Source of the DNA: DASUNP01 sp963728545
Lineage (GTDB): Bacteria > Acidobacteriota > Blastocatellia > UBA7656
Direction: 5' to 3'
DNA: 64,000 bases
Assembly: GCA_963728545.1 (NCBI GenBank)
Contig: CAVSKO010000003.1
Span: 124,001-188,000 of the forward strand
Shown here: positions 50,405 through 59,006 of the stretch, in pieces
Layout of the letters: the number at the start of each line of letters is the position of its first letter
How positions within the stretch are numbered: position 1 is the stretch's first letter
Made by a program: the position numbers and the translations under genes
Notes under the pieces: generated by a model
Told to the model about the DNA's origin: nothing
Database searches by the model: none
What the model saw: only the letters and a program-made list of their open reading frames with translations

Positions 50405-51418
50405 ATGAATATCAAAGGAAGAGATTTTTTAAGCACCGGAGATTTCACCGGCGACGAACTCACATCGCTCATCGACCTCGCCGCCAAAATCAAGGCAGGT
50501 GAATACAGCGAGCGCCCGCTTGCGGGTCGCAGCCTTGCCCTGGTTTTCTTCAACCCGTCGCTCCGCACGCGCGCCTCGATGGAGATCGCCGTCTATGAAC
50601 TCGGCGGCAACGCCGTCACGCTCGACATCGGCAAAGGCACCTGGAGCTTGGAGTACCGCGAATCGGTCGTGATGGATGCGGACAAGACGGAACACATCAA
50701 AGAAGCGGCGCGCGTCCTCTCGCGGTATGTCGCAGGCATAGGCGTGCGGGCATTTCCTGAGATGGATCAGTTTGCAGAGGATATGCAAGACCGGGTCGTG
50801 CGCGGCTTCGCCCGCTACAGCGACGCGCCGGTCTTTAACCTCGAATCGTCGCGCCACCACCCATTTCAGGCGCTCGCCGATATTCTGACGATCCGCGAGA
50901 AGCTCGGCGCGCTCGATCACCAACGAGTCGTGCTCTCGTGGGCTTGTCATCCGAAACCGCTGCCGATGGCTGTGCCCAACTCATTCGCCTTAATCGCCGC
51001 GCAATTCGGGCTTGATTTAACCATAGCCTGCCCGCCCGAATACGATCTCGCCGACGACATCTTACGGGAGATTCACGCGGCTGCATCGGCAAGCGGCGGC
51101 AAGGTTCACGTCTCGCGAGATTACCGGGAAGCCTGCGCCGGAGCCAAAATCATCTATGCGAAGAGCTGGGGCAGCAAAGATTTTTACGGCAACGCACAAG
51201 GCGACATAGCACTCCGCCAGGCGTATAAGCACTGGATCATCGATGAAGAAGTTATGGGTTTGACAGACAGCGGATGGTTTATGCACTGCCTGCCCGTGCG
51301 CCGAAACGTGATCGTGACCGACGGGGTTCTGGACGGCCCGCAAAACGCGGCCATTGACGAAGCCGAAAACCGATTGCATGTCCAGAAAGCCGTCCTGGCT
51401 TCGGTATTACAGGGTTAA
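50405..51418 (+). CDS. argF': N-acetyl/N-succinyl-ornithine carbamoyltransferase
   Basis: A 337-residue transcarbamoylase of the acylornithine type. Carbamoyl-phosphate motif FFNPSLRTRASMEIAVYELGG, then GKGTWSLEYRESVVMDADKTEHIKEAARVL, IGVRAFPEM, SWACHPKPLPMAVPNS (HPKxL signature) and HCLPVRRNVIVTDGVLDGP. HPKPL and the W-S-L-E-Y region separate it from ordinary ornithine carbamoyltransferases, so citrulline would be made as acyl-citrulline. Residue T in MDADKTEH stands where I recall Glu (acetyl) or Pro (succinyl) selecting the acyl group, so specificity is open. A deacylase for acyl-citrulline is not in the window. ATG 50405 lies 22 bases after argD with no clear ribosome site. Confidence 0.9.
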   Translation: MNIKGRDFLSTGDFTGDELTSLIDLAAKIKAGEYSERPLAGRSLALVFFNPSLRTRASMEIAVYELGGNAVTLDIGKGTWSLEYRESVVMDADKTEHIKEAARVLSRYVAGIGVRAFPEMDQFAEDMQDRVVRGFARYSDAPVFNLESSRHHPFQALADILTIREKLGALDHQRVVLSWACHPKPLPMAVPNSFALIAAQFGLDLTIACPPEYDLADDILREIHAAASASGGKVHVSRDYREACAGAKIIYAKSWGSKDFYGNAQGDIALRQAYKHWIIDEEVMGLTDSGWFMHCLPVRRNVIVTDGVLDGPQNAAIDEAENRLHVQKAVLASVLQG

Positions 51419-51422
51419 GATA

Positions 51423-52310
51423 ATGATTAACGAAAGACTGGACCTGCTGCGCGAGGCGCTGCCATACATTCAGCGGTTTAAGAACAATGTCTTCGTCGTC
51501 AAGCTGTCGGGCAAGATCACCGAAGACCAGGAACAGCTAGGCTCGCTTGCCGAGGAGATAACGCTGTGCCAGCAGGTAGGCATAAACGTAGCCGTCATAC
51601 ACGGCGGCGGGAAGCAACTCACAGAGACCGCCGAGCGGTTAGGCATCAGCCAGCGCATCGTCAACGGCCGAAGGATAACGAACGCCGAGACTCTTGAAGT
51701 GGCTAAGATGATCTTTGCCGGCCAGATCAATATGGACATACTGTCTGCGCTCAGAGGGAAAGGGGCGGAATGCGTCGGGCTGTCGGGCGTTGACGGCAAT
51801 ATCATTCAGGCGCGCCGCCGCGAAATTCAAGAAGTGCTCAATCGCGAGACGGGCCAGCTTGAAACAGTTGACTTCGGCCACGTCGGCGACATAGTCAGCA
51901 TCAACCTCCGGTTGTTGCGGATATTGCTCGATAACGGTTACATCCCCGTCATCTCTTCGCTCGGCGCGGACGAGCAGGGCAATATTTATAACATCAACGC
52001 CGACACGATAGCCGCAGAGATTGCCGTTCACCTCGAAGCGGAAAAACTGATACTGCTGACGGACGTCAACGGCATTCTCAGAGATCGTGATGATCCGACT
52101 TCTAGGATTTCTCGATTGACCGTCAACCAGGCCGAAGCCCTTGCGCAAGACCGAGTGATATCTTCGGGGATGTTGCCAAAGATCGCAGCCATCGCGCAGT
52201 TGATCCGTCGAGGCGTCCGCAGCGCGCACATCATCAACGGCTCGAACCGCAACGCCCTGCTTCGCGAGGTCTTCACAGATGAAGGCGCAGGCACGATGAT
52301 AGAAGCGTGA
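51423..52310 (+). CDS. argB: Acetylglutamate kinase
   Basis: A 295-residue amino-acid kinase phosphorylating N-acyl-glutamate. FVVKLSGKITED, IHGGGKQLTETAERLGI, VNGRRITNAETLEVAKMIFAGQINMDIL, SGVDGNIIQARRR and the C-terminal LTDVNGIL and SGMLPKIAAI are canonical. It begins 4 bases after the argF' stop. The TGA (52308-52310) lies in the left arm of a repeat. The operon lacks argA, argJ, argE and argH, which must be elsewhere. Confidence 0.95.
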   Translation: MINERLDLLREALPYIQRFKNNVFVVKLSGKITEDQEQLGSLAEEITLCQQVGINVAVIHGGGKQLTETAERLGISQRIVNGRRITNAETLEVAKMIFAGQINMDILSALRGKGAECVGLSGVDGNIIQARRREIQEVLNRETGQLETVDFGHVGDIVSINLRLLRILLDNGYIPVISSLGADEQGNIYNINADTIAAEIAVHLEAEKLILLTDVNGILRDRDDPTSRISRLTVNQAEALAQDRVISSGMLPKIAAIAQLIRRGVRSAHIINGSNRNALLREVFTDEGAGTMIEA

Positions 52311-52398
52311 ACCGTCAACCGTGGCGATTGATAAGAAGCATTTTGAAATTTGAAATCTCAAATCTCAAATCAATCCTTATCACTCGTCACGGTTCACG
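52306..52398. repeat. Palindromic repeat after argB with AAATTTGAAATCTC module
   Basis: CGTGAACCGTCAACCGTGG at 52306-52324 is mirrored by CACGGTTCACG near 52388-52398; inside are TGAAATTTGAAATCTCAAAT (52344-52363) and a matching TTGATAAG/CTTATCA pair. Probably ends the arg operon transcript and that of the convergent gene. Confidence 0.75.
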
Positions 52399-52407
52399 AT
52401 CTTCTTG

Positions 52408-53502
52408 TCACTGTTGTTTTATTGAGAAGGTCTGACCGGCTATTTTGATCGTCCCCTTGCGGGCCGAAGGGCCGGGGTTAGGCGCCACGGCGTAGCTCAA
52501 TGTCGCGTTGCCTATGCCCACGTTCGCAGTCGTGATGGTTATCCAGCTTGCGCTCGCCTCGGCCTGCCACGCGCAACCGGCTGTGGCTGTTATGTTGATT
52601 GTGTCCGCGCCGCCTGCGGCGGAAAAATTATTAAACTTGGGCGAGATGCTGTAAATGCAATTCACCTGCCTGCTGTTTTGCACGACGGTCAGGAAACGGC
52701 CTCCGACTATTATGGACCCGATGCGCGCGCTGCCCGTGAGGTTCTCTCTGACTTCGTAAGTAACTTCGCCGTTGCCCGCCGCTTCGTCAGGTGACGTTAA
52801 AACTATCCAGTCGGTCCCGTTCAAAACGTTCCACGCACACCCGAGAGCCGCCGAGACGCTTGCGATGCCGTTCCCGCCTCGCGAGCCAAAAGACTGTACG
52901 GAAGATGAAAGCGCGATGCAGGCCAGGGGCATAGCTCTTGAGGTTGTATATATCTCATCTTCTGCGTTGGTGAACCCCCCATCGGCTTGATTGCCTGCGG
53001 CATAAAAAGTCAGCGGGCCTACGTCGGTCGCCGGGGCCGTCCAGTCGAACGTCCAGGTAGCGCCGAAAAACTGTCCTTCGAAAGTGCTGCCCGCGTTATG
53101 ATTGATGTACTGGCGGTCAAAGAACTCCTTCTCGCCCAGGTGCACAATCGTTGATTCGTTTTCATGCAGATCACCCGCTCGCTCGTTACTGCCGGTCAGG
53201 CACGTAAGCTGGAAGCCCCACTTCCTGCGGCTCTCGTCTTCCGTCGAATGAGTGACCGTGATCGGGTAAGTTTGACCGGGCACATAACCGCTCGGCGCGG
53301 TAATGGCGAACAACCCAAAGCCATCAGGACCGGAATGGCAAGAATTACAAGTTCTCTCCCCCGGCGCTCCGGTACGCTCGGGCGGAGGGCCGCTGGAAAG
53401 CCCCCACGCTGTCCGAGCCAGCATATCGGTTAATAAGAACACGCTGATGATTGCGGCAATAAAGATCAAGCTGACGAGCTTGACCTGTCTCTTTCTCGAC
53501 AT
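52408..53502 (-). CDS. Secreted protein with CxxCH motif and BACON domains
   Basis: A 364-residue exported protein: signal/anchor segment (VKLVSLIFIAAIISVFLLTDML), then GPPPERTGAPGERTCNSCHSGPDGFG, a heme-binding-like CxxCH in a choice-of-anchor V (reeler-like) context with THSTEDESRRKWGFQLTCL, then two BACON domains (CIALSSSVQSFGSRGGNGIASVSAALGCAWNVL and CIYSISPKFNNFSAAGGADTINITATAGCAWQAE). BACON domains bind mucin or glycans at the surface. Start ATG 53502 has GGAGG 5 bases upstream; the frame continues to 53724 without support. A TATAAT at 53554-53559 on this strand may be its -10. Confidence 0.83.
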   Translation of the reverse strand: MSRKRQVKLVSLIFIAAIISVFLLTDMLARTAWGLSSGPPPERTGAPGERTCNSCHSGPDGFGLFAITAPSGYVPGQTYPITVTHSTEDESRRKWGFQLTCLTGSNERAGDLHENESTIVHLGEKEFFDRQYINHNAGSTFEGQFFGATWTFDWTAPATDVGPLTFYAAGNQADGGFTNAEDEIYTTSRAMPLACIALSSSVQSFGSRGGNGIASVSAALGCAWNVLNGTDWIVLTSPDEAAGNGEVTYEVRENLTGSARIGSIIVGGRFLTVVQNSRQVNCIYSISPKFNNFSAAGGADTINITATAGCAWQAEASASWITITTANVGIGNATLSYAVAPNPGPSARKGTIKIAGQTFSIKQQ

Positions 53503-53873
53503 ATCCCCTCCGAACATTGAAGACCATATCCCACGATTGGCGGTAAGACAAGCATTATAAAAGCGGAGCGCAATAATTAAAACACGCATCGAGGCGCGGG
53601 AAAATAGAAAATGGCAGGCGGCAGACAGTGACCAGTCAATTCTAGATCGTGTGTAAAATGCCGCGTAGCGGCGCAATGAGTCCCAACGCGCCGCCCGCGC
53701 AGACTGCGCCAGCACTAACGCCACGGTCCCCTAAGCGATCCTGTGAGGTTTATCTCTTAATAATGATGCGCAGGAGGCGTTCCGGCTGGTGAATCCCGCT
53801 TGCCACCCGGTGAAATTCGATTAGTATAGCTGAGATTACTTTAACCGCTGTTCTGCTTCGTTTGAGGCCGAAG
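53503..53873. other. 371-base gap between divergent genes, mostly featureless
   Basis: Contains a perfect minus-strand TATAAT at 53554-53559 with a weak -35, and a small GC hairpin TGCCGCGTAGCGGCGCA near 53659-53675. No ORF or strong repeat is visible; the plus-strand nuclease-STAND gene must start transcription here, but I see no good -35/-10 pair for it. Confidence 0.4.
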
Positions 53874-56645
53874 ATGACAAAACCGAGCGTTACGAAAGGG
53901 ACTCACCTCTTACCCTATAGCGAATTATCACCCATTGAGTTCGAGCGGTTGTGTTTGTGGTTAGTGGAACGCAAAGGTTACTTGCGCCCGGAGCATCTTG
54001 GCGTAGCAGGAAGCGAGCAGGGGCGCGACGTAATCGCTTATCGCGTGACCGAGGGCGGAGAACAACTCTGGTATTTTCAGTGTAAGCGTTATCAGTCAAT
54101 CAGCGCCGCGACGCTTATCAAAGAGGTCGAGAAGTATAACGCTCTAGTCATTACTGATCCGACGAAAAAGCCTTACGGCATTGTCTTCGTCACCAATGCT
54201 GTGCTCTCTGCCGATGCGCGTGAAAAGGTGCAGAAGTTTAGTAGCCAAAACGGCTACGGCTGCGAATTCTGGGCGCGCACCGAGCTTGATATGTACGTCA
54301 AGAAACATGCGGACATCGTCGCGGAATTTTTCAACGTCACGCTGCCGCCACCCCTACCACGTGACAAGATTTCCATCGCCCGTTTACCCACGAGCGGCCC
54401 CGACCTCTTTGGCCGCGCCGCCGAATTGAAACTCCTTGACGACGCCTGGGAGAATCCCAATATTAACATCGTCACATTCATCGCCTGGGGTGGCGTAGGC
54501 AAAACGGCGCTGGTCAATCATTGGGTGAAGCAACGCATGGCGCGAGACAACTATCGCGGCGCAGAGCGCGTCTACGGCTGGTCGTTTTACTCTCAGGGCA
54601 CAAGCGAACGCGCCGCATCTGCTGATCTTTTCATCGATCAGGCATTGCGCTGGTTCGGCGACCCGAACCCAACGCTCGGCTCGGTATGGGACAAAGGCGA
54701 GAGGCTTGCGGAATTGATTCGGCAAACGCGCACGCTGTTGATTCTCGACGGCCTCGAACCGCTACAACATCCGCCGGGTTCGTATGAAGGACGATTGAAG
54801 GATGCAGCGTTGCAAGCGATGTTGGTCGAGTTGGCGGCCCGTCAAGAGGGGCTGTGCGTGATCTCGACGCGGGAGCGGGTCGGCGATCTTGTCGAATTTG
54901 AAAACAGCACAGTCATACAACACGACCTCGACCAGTTGTCGCCGCAAGCAGGCGCGCAGCTTTTGCGGGCGCAGCATGTCACAGGCGAAGACGACGAGTT
55001 AGAACAGGCTTCAAAGGAATACGGAGGCCACGCGCTGGCGCTGACCTTGCTGGGCAGTTACTTGGCTGATGTCTATGGCGGCGACATTCGACGGCGCAAC
55101 GAGATCGAAAGCCTGGAAGAAGACGCGAGGCACGGTGGCCATGCCGAGCGGATAATGTTTGCGTATGAAAAGTGGCTGGGCGAAGGTGTAGAACTGGCCG
55201 TGCTGCGTTTGATGGGGCTGTTTGATCGTCCCGCCGATGCAGCAAGTATCGCTGCTTTGCGCGCAGCGCCCGCTATTCCAAGGTTGACCGAGCCATTTCA
55301 AGGGTTGAAGGGGCATCAATGGCAACAGGCATTGGCAAAGCTGCGGCGGATTAAGCTGCTGGGCACTAATTCAATGAATGACCCTAACACTCTGGATGCA
55401 CATCCGCTAGTGCGCGAACATTTCCGGCAGCAACTCAAACGCGAGCGCCCCGACGCTTGGCGCGAAGCAAACAATCGGCTGTACGAACACCTCACGCGGA
55501 CGACGAAAGAGTTTCCTGACACAGTGGAAGAGATGTCGCCGCTATATGCCGCTGTCTCGCATGGTCGTTCAGCGGGCAGGCATCAAGAGGCGTTGTATGA
55601 AGTATTCTATCGGCGGATTAGGAGAGAGTCTGAGGGTTTCAATTGGAGATACCTCGGCGCATTTGGCGCTGATCTAGCAACGCTGTCCGGGTTCTTTGAA
55701 ATACTGTGGGAACAACCGGTAGCAGGGATTGCAGATGCTGATAAAGCATTTGTACTGAATGCAGCAGGCTTTTGCCTGCGTTCACTGGGACGATTGCAAG
55801 AAGCAGCGCAGCCTGTACAGGCGAGTTTGAGATTTTGTATTGCTTTGGAGGATTGGAAAGAAGCTGCAATCAGAGTCGGTAATCTTAGTGAACTCTATCT
55901 GACTATTGGCAATCTGCCACAGGCGCTCGCCTTCGCCCAACAAAGCGTGGAACTCGCGGATCGCAGTCAGGACAAATTACAACGAGCAAGCAAAAGAACG
56001 ACGATGGCCGACGCGTTGTATCAGGCGGGGCGTATCGAGGAAGCCGCCGCTGCATTCCGCGAGGCCGAGGAGATGCAAAAGCAGCACCAGCCTGAATACT
56101 CGCTCCTCTATTCATTGCGGGGATTTCGGCACCGCGATTTGCTGCTCGGTCAGGGACAGGCAAGAGAAGTCAAAGAACGCGCCGCCCGGACGCTTGAATG
56201 GGCAAAGCAACGTAGGATTCTGCTCGACATCGCGTTGGACAATCTCTCACTGGGGCGCGCATGGCTGCTCGAAGCGCAACAGGCAGGCACGGACGACACC
56301 ACGCAGGCGGCAGAGTTTTTGCAACGCGCCGTGGACGGGCTTCGACAAGCAGGGACAACGCATCACTTACCGCGTGGACTGTTGGCGCGTGCGGAGTTAC
56401 ACCGATTCAAAGGCGAGTACGGGAGGGCTGAGCGCGATCTGGCCGAAGTCCTGCGCATCGCCACGCGCGGCGGGATGGGTTTACACCTCGCTGATTATCA
56501 TCTGGAATCTGCGCGGCTGCATCTGGCGCAAGGCAATCACGAAAAAGCCCGCGAGCATTGGAAGACAGCCAAAGAGATGATCGAGCGCATGGGCTATCAC
56601 CGGCGCGACAACGAGGTGAACAAGATTGCTGAACAGCTACGTTGA
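53874..56645 (+). CDS. Mrr-like nuclease-STAND NTPase-TPR protein, candidate phage defence
   Basis: A 923-residue three-part protein. Residues 15-155 are a PD-(D/E)xK restriction-like domain: SPIEFERLCLWLVERKGY (E24), GSEQGRDVIAY (D52) and WYFQCKRYQS (Q69, K71). Residues about 175-480 are a STAND/NB-ARC NTPase: FGRAAELKLLD, Walker A AWGGVGKTAL (204-213), Walker B TLLILDGLEPL, ISTRER sensor and GHALALTLLGSYL. The remainder is helical TPR repeats (AAGFCLRSLGRLQEAAQP, ADALYQAGRIEEAAAAFREAE). The plan of effector, signal NTPase and sensor matches Avs-type and related antiphage STAND systems, where a phage protein bound by the sensor triggers DNA cutting. ATG 53874 has GAGG upstream. It is single-gene, flanked by repeats and a 48-bp palindrome. 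I do not recognise the exact family. Confidence 0.85.
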   Translation: MTKPSVTKGTHLLPYSELSPIEFERLCLWLVERKGYLRPEHLGVAGSEQGRDVIAYRVTEGGEQLWYFQCKRYQSISAATLIKEVEKYNALVITDPTKKPYGIVFVTNAVLSADAREKVQKFSSQNGYGCEFWARTELDMYVKKHADIVAEFFNVTLPPPLPRDKISIARLPTSGPDLFGRAAELKLLDDAWENPNINIVTFIAWGGVGKTALVNHWVKQRMARDNYRGAERVYGWSFYSQGTSERAASADLFIDQALRWFGDPNPTLGSVWDKGERLAELIRQTRTLLILDGLEPLQHPPGSYEGRLKDAALQAMLVELAARQEGLCVISTRERVGDLVEFENSTVIQHDLDQLSPQAGAQLLRAQHVTGEDDELEQASKEYGGHALALTLLGSYLADVYGGDIRRRNEIESLEEDARHGGHAERIMFAYEKWLGEGVELAVLRLMGLFDRPADAASIAALRAAPAIPRLTEPFQGLKGHQWQQALAKLRRIKLLGTNSMNDPNTLDAHPLVREHFRQQLKRERPDAWREANNRLYEHLTRTTKEFPDTVEEMSPLYAAVSHGRSAGRHQEALYEVFYRRIRRESEGFNWRYLGAFGADLATLSGFFEILWEQPVAGIADADKAFVLNAAGFCLRSLGRLQEAAQPVQASLRFCIALEDWKEAAIRVGNLSELYLTIGNLPQALAFAQQSVELADRSQDKLQRASKRTTMADALYQAGRIEEAAAAFREAEEMQKQHQPEYSLLYSLRGFRHRDLLLGQGQAREVKERAARTLEWAKQRRILLDIALDNLSLGRAWLLEAQQAGTDDTTQAAEFLQRAVDGLRQAGTTHHLPRGLLARAELHRFKGEYGRAERDLAEVLRIATRGGMGLHLADYHLESARLHLAQGNHEKAREHWKTAKEMIERMGYHRRDNEVNKIAEQLR

Positions 56646-56672
56646 GTGATAGCAACACAGTGCTGGGGCCGA

Positions 56673-56720
56673 AAGCAAAGGGCGGATGCGAAAATCGATT
56701 TTCGCATCCGCCCTTTGCTT
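56673..56720. terminator. 48-bp perfect palindrome behind the STAND gene
   Basis: 24-base arms, 56673-56696 and 56697-56720, are exact complements with no loop (centre ATCGAT). It begins 28 bases after the STAND stop. It may stop transcription or mark an integration scar. Confidence 0.8.
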
Positions 56721-56744
56721 AAGAAATCCAGGTTGTCAGTTCTG

Positions 56745-57028
56745 AATAGTCCCGGAGGGACTCAAGATATTAGCCGGTGGTGAAACCACCGGACCCGCAG
56801 CATAAACCAACTCTCAAGCCCTGGAAGGGCGAAAGATGTCCCCGCGCACCTCCGGCGCGCGAATGGTTTTATCGTTGCTTGTCCGGTGGCTGCGCTTCGC
56901 TTGCCAACCGGCTAATATCCCTTGCGCCTCCGGCGCAATCACTCAAGCGCAATTACTCAAATGTCTCTGGCCTCCGGAGCAGTTACTCAATCTCTCTTAT
57001 GCCTCCGGTGCAATCATTCAAAGATCGT
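56745..57028. repeat. REP array with TTAGCCGGTGG hairpin
   Basis: GATATTAGCCGGTGGTGAAA...CCACCGG (56768-56794) is paired with CCGGTGGCTGCG...CAACCGGCTAATATC up to 56929, the same element as 42141-42291. It continues with short units around GCCTCCGGCGCAATCA, GCCTCCGGAGCAGTTA and GCCTCCGGTGCAATCA (56937-57018), a tandem array of about 30-base units. No gene is in this stretch. Confidence 0.8.
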
Positions 57029-58198
57029 TTACGGAACTTGAACTTTAACGACACGGCCTGTGAATGTCTCGGTCACAAACATCGTTCTCGTTTGCGCGTC
57101 AAAGGCCATGCTCGAAGGCGAGATCAGACAATCGGCGATGGTGACGGGTTGCGCGTCGGGTGATGAATAAAGCTTTAACTTGCCCGGCGGCAACTGCGGC
57201 GCCAGCAGATTGCTTGTGAACTCAAGAGTGAAGAACTGATCCTGGCCGCTTGCGGTCTTCACTGCCAACACGTCTATTGCCGAAGTCAGGCCGCCGATAA
57301 AAGTCAACTGGCTGTTATTAACTCTGTTGACCTTGCGAATCTCGGCAATGCCGGGAGCGAACGGGAAGCCCGTCAGCAGCGGAACTAGCAGCTGCTTGCC
57401 GAACAACCGGACATTGTCGGGAACGGCTTCTGCAACGGGCGGCCCGAACGGAAGCGGGTTCGGCTTTGGCGCAAACTTCGCCAGGATGCGGCTGTCGCCG
57501 GTCTTGATGTCAACTTCTCTAATGAGGTTCTGCCCAGCGTCAGAGACGAAAAGCGTTTTGCCGTTGACGGCGACTCCGAACGGGTTCGACGCTCTCACGT
57601 TATCGGCAACGCCCGGAAAATTCTCGAAGTTGAAATCGCGAAAATCTGCTACAACCTCCAGGGTCAAACTCTGTCCGCTGGCAGCGGTCAAAGACCTTCT
57701 GGCCCCGGTTTTCAACTCCGTTTGCTGAGCCGCAGAGAGCGCAAAGCTGTCCGTCATCTGCTCGACATCTCCGCTGAGGCGAATTGAAATCACCGACGCA
57801 AACAGGCTGGAAGAGGGAGCAGGGTTCGGCAACTGGGTAGCGCCGGGAACTGGTCCCGCTATGACAGAGTCTCCCTGGCCTATGGTGATGTAAAGCGTGC
57901 GACCTTTGAGGTCTATGCCCGAAGGCCCGGAGATTCCTTCGGGGCTGATGCCTGACGGCAGCGCGTCGATAAGCGTGCGGCGGTTGCCCGACGCATCGAT
58001 TATCGAGATGCGCCCCGTGTTCGGTCCATTCCCCGCTTCGACTACGAGGAGGCTGCCCGCCGGAGAGAGTAGGGATTTGACCGGCGCTCTCAATCCCCCA
58101 GTGACCGTCAACGAACATTGGGCGAACGCGTCAACGCCGGCTAATGTGAGTGTCAGGGCTATCACGGTTGTGATAAAGATCATCTTCTTGCTGCTCAT
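57029..58198 (-). CDS. Secreted ScyD/ScyE-family beta-propeller protein
   Basis: A 389-residue exported protein: signal peptide (MIFITTVIALTLTLAGVDAFA), then NHL-like blades: GGLRAPVKSLLSPAGSLLVVEAG, NTGRISIIDASGNRRTLIDALPSG, SGPSGIDLKGRTLYITIGQGD, NPFGVAVNGKTLFVSDAGQN and SPSSMAFDAQTRTMFVTETF. This is the ScyD/ScyE family, named from scytonemin clusters, though widespread and often of unknown substrate. Its stop is next to the REP array; the upstream gap to the sigma factor is 240 bases. Confidence 0.8.
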   Translation of the reverse strand: MSSKKMIFITTVIALTLTLAGVDAFAQCSLTVTGGLRAPVKSLLSPAGSLLVVEAGNGPNTGRISIIDASGNRRTLIDALPSGISPEGISGPSGIDLKGRTLYITIGQGDSVIAGPVPGATQLPNPAPSSSLFASVISIRLSGDVEQMTDSFALSAAQQTELKTGARRSLTAASGQSLTLEVVADFRDFNFENFPGVADNVRASNPFGVAVNGKTLFVSDAGQNLIREVDIKTGDSRILAKFAPKPNPLPFGPPVAEAVPDNVRLFGKQLLVPLLTGFPFAPGIAEIRKVNRVNNSQLTFIGGLTSAIDVLAVKTASGQDQFFTLEFTSNLLAPQLPPGKLKLYSSPDAQPVTIADCLISPSSMAFDAQTRTMFVTETFTGRVVKVQVP

Positions 58199-58366
58199 AA
58201 TTCTTCCTTTCGTTAGCGAAATGAATTCCTTTATGCCTTCAATCGGTACGGAGGCGGTCGAGCATCGAGCCAGTGTGAGCGGCCCGGCTATCTGCTCTCA
58301 ACCTTACATGCGCAAAAAATGGAGAGAACGGCTCAAGCTTAATTTCCGGCTTCTAGAGAATTGAAA

Positions 58367-58395
58367 TTGACTTGGAATCTGTAAGTGCATATTCT
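58367..58395 (+). promoter_or_regulatory. Sigma-70 promoter of the ECF sigma-kinase operon
   Basis: TTGACT (58367-58372), 17-base spacer, TATTCT (58390-58395); +1 near 58402, leader about 38 bases to ATG 58440. Confidence 0.55.
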
Positions 58396-58439
58396 TACGG
58401 CGGCAAAGGCCACGTCCATTAGCTTACCCGTGAAGCCCT

Positions 58440-59006
58440 ATGACCACGCGCTCGCCCAAGGGGATAACTCAACTGCTCGTCAACTGGCGCAACGGCGACA
58501 AAGCGGCGATGGAACAGTTGATGCCCATAGTTTATGACGAGCTTCGACGGCTGGCTTCCAGCTTATTTCGGCGCGAGCGCGTAAACCACACGCTCCAGCC
58601 GACTGCGCTCGTTAACGAAGCGTTCCTGCACCTGGTCGGCCAGTCTGAAGTGAGCTGGCAAAACCGCGCACACTTTTTTAGCGCAGCCGCCCAGTTGATG
58701 CGACACATACTCGTAGACCACGCGCGCGCACATAACGCGGCCAAACGCGGCGGCGGCGAATTGAGGGTCTCTTTGAAAGAGGAGATGGCCGCAACCGAAC
58801 AGCGAGAGGTCGATCTGATCGCTTTAGACGCGGCGCTCGATGAGCTTGCCTCACTCGACCCACAGCAAAGCCGCATCGTCGAGATGAGATTTTTCGGCGG
58901 GCTATCGGTAGAAGAGACGGCAGAAGTCCTTGCCGTGTCACCCGCGACGGTCAAACGCGAATGGAGCACGGCGAAAGCATGGCTTTATCGGCAAATGAAA
59001 AGATGA
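58440..59006 (+). CDS. ECF-type RNA polymerase sigma factor (TIGR02999 group)
   Basis: A 188-residue sigma-70-family factor. Region 2: AAMEQLMPIVYDELRRLASSLFRRERVNHTLQPTALVNEAFL, then WQNRAHFFSAAAQLMRHILVDHARAHNAAKRGGG; region 4: DALDELASLDPQQSRIVEMRFFGGLSVEETAEVLAVSPATVKREWSTAKAWLYRQM. The HTLQPTALVNEAF and RAHFFxxAAxxMR motifs place it in the kinase-associated group. No anti-sigma gene is next to it; the kinase gene starts in its stop (ATGA at 59003-59006). Regulation by phosphorylation by that kinase is the usual proposal. Confidence 0.93.
   Translation: MTTRSPKGITQLLVNWRNGDKAAMEQLMPIVYDELRRLASSLFRRERVNHTLQPTALVNEAFLHLVGQSEVSWQNRAHFFSAAAQLMRHILVDHARAHNAAKRGGGELRVSLKEEMAATEQREVDLIALDAALDELASLDPQQSRIVEMRFFGGLSVEETAEVLAVSPATVKREWSTAKAWLYRQMKR

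Noticed and set aside
55906..56580. 224-residue ORF within the STAND gene
   Set aside because: Second frame of the TPR region, Arg/Ser-rich shadow with no independent support.
56745..57028. Possible CRISPR array
   Set aside because: Units of about 30 bases with GCCTCCGGCGC-like motifs have no equal-length unique spacers and no cas genes are near; they are REP units.
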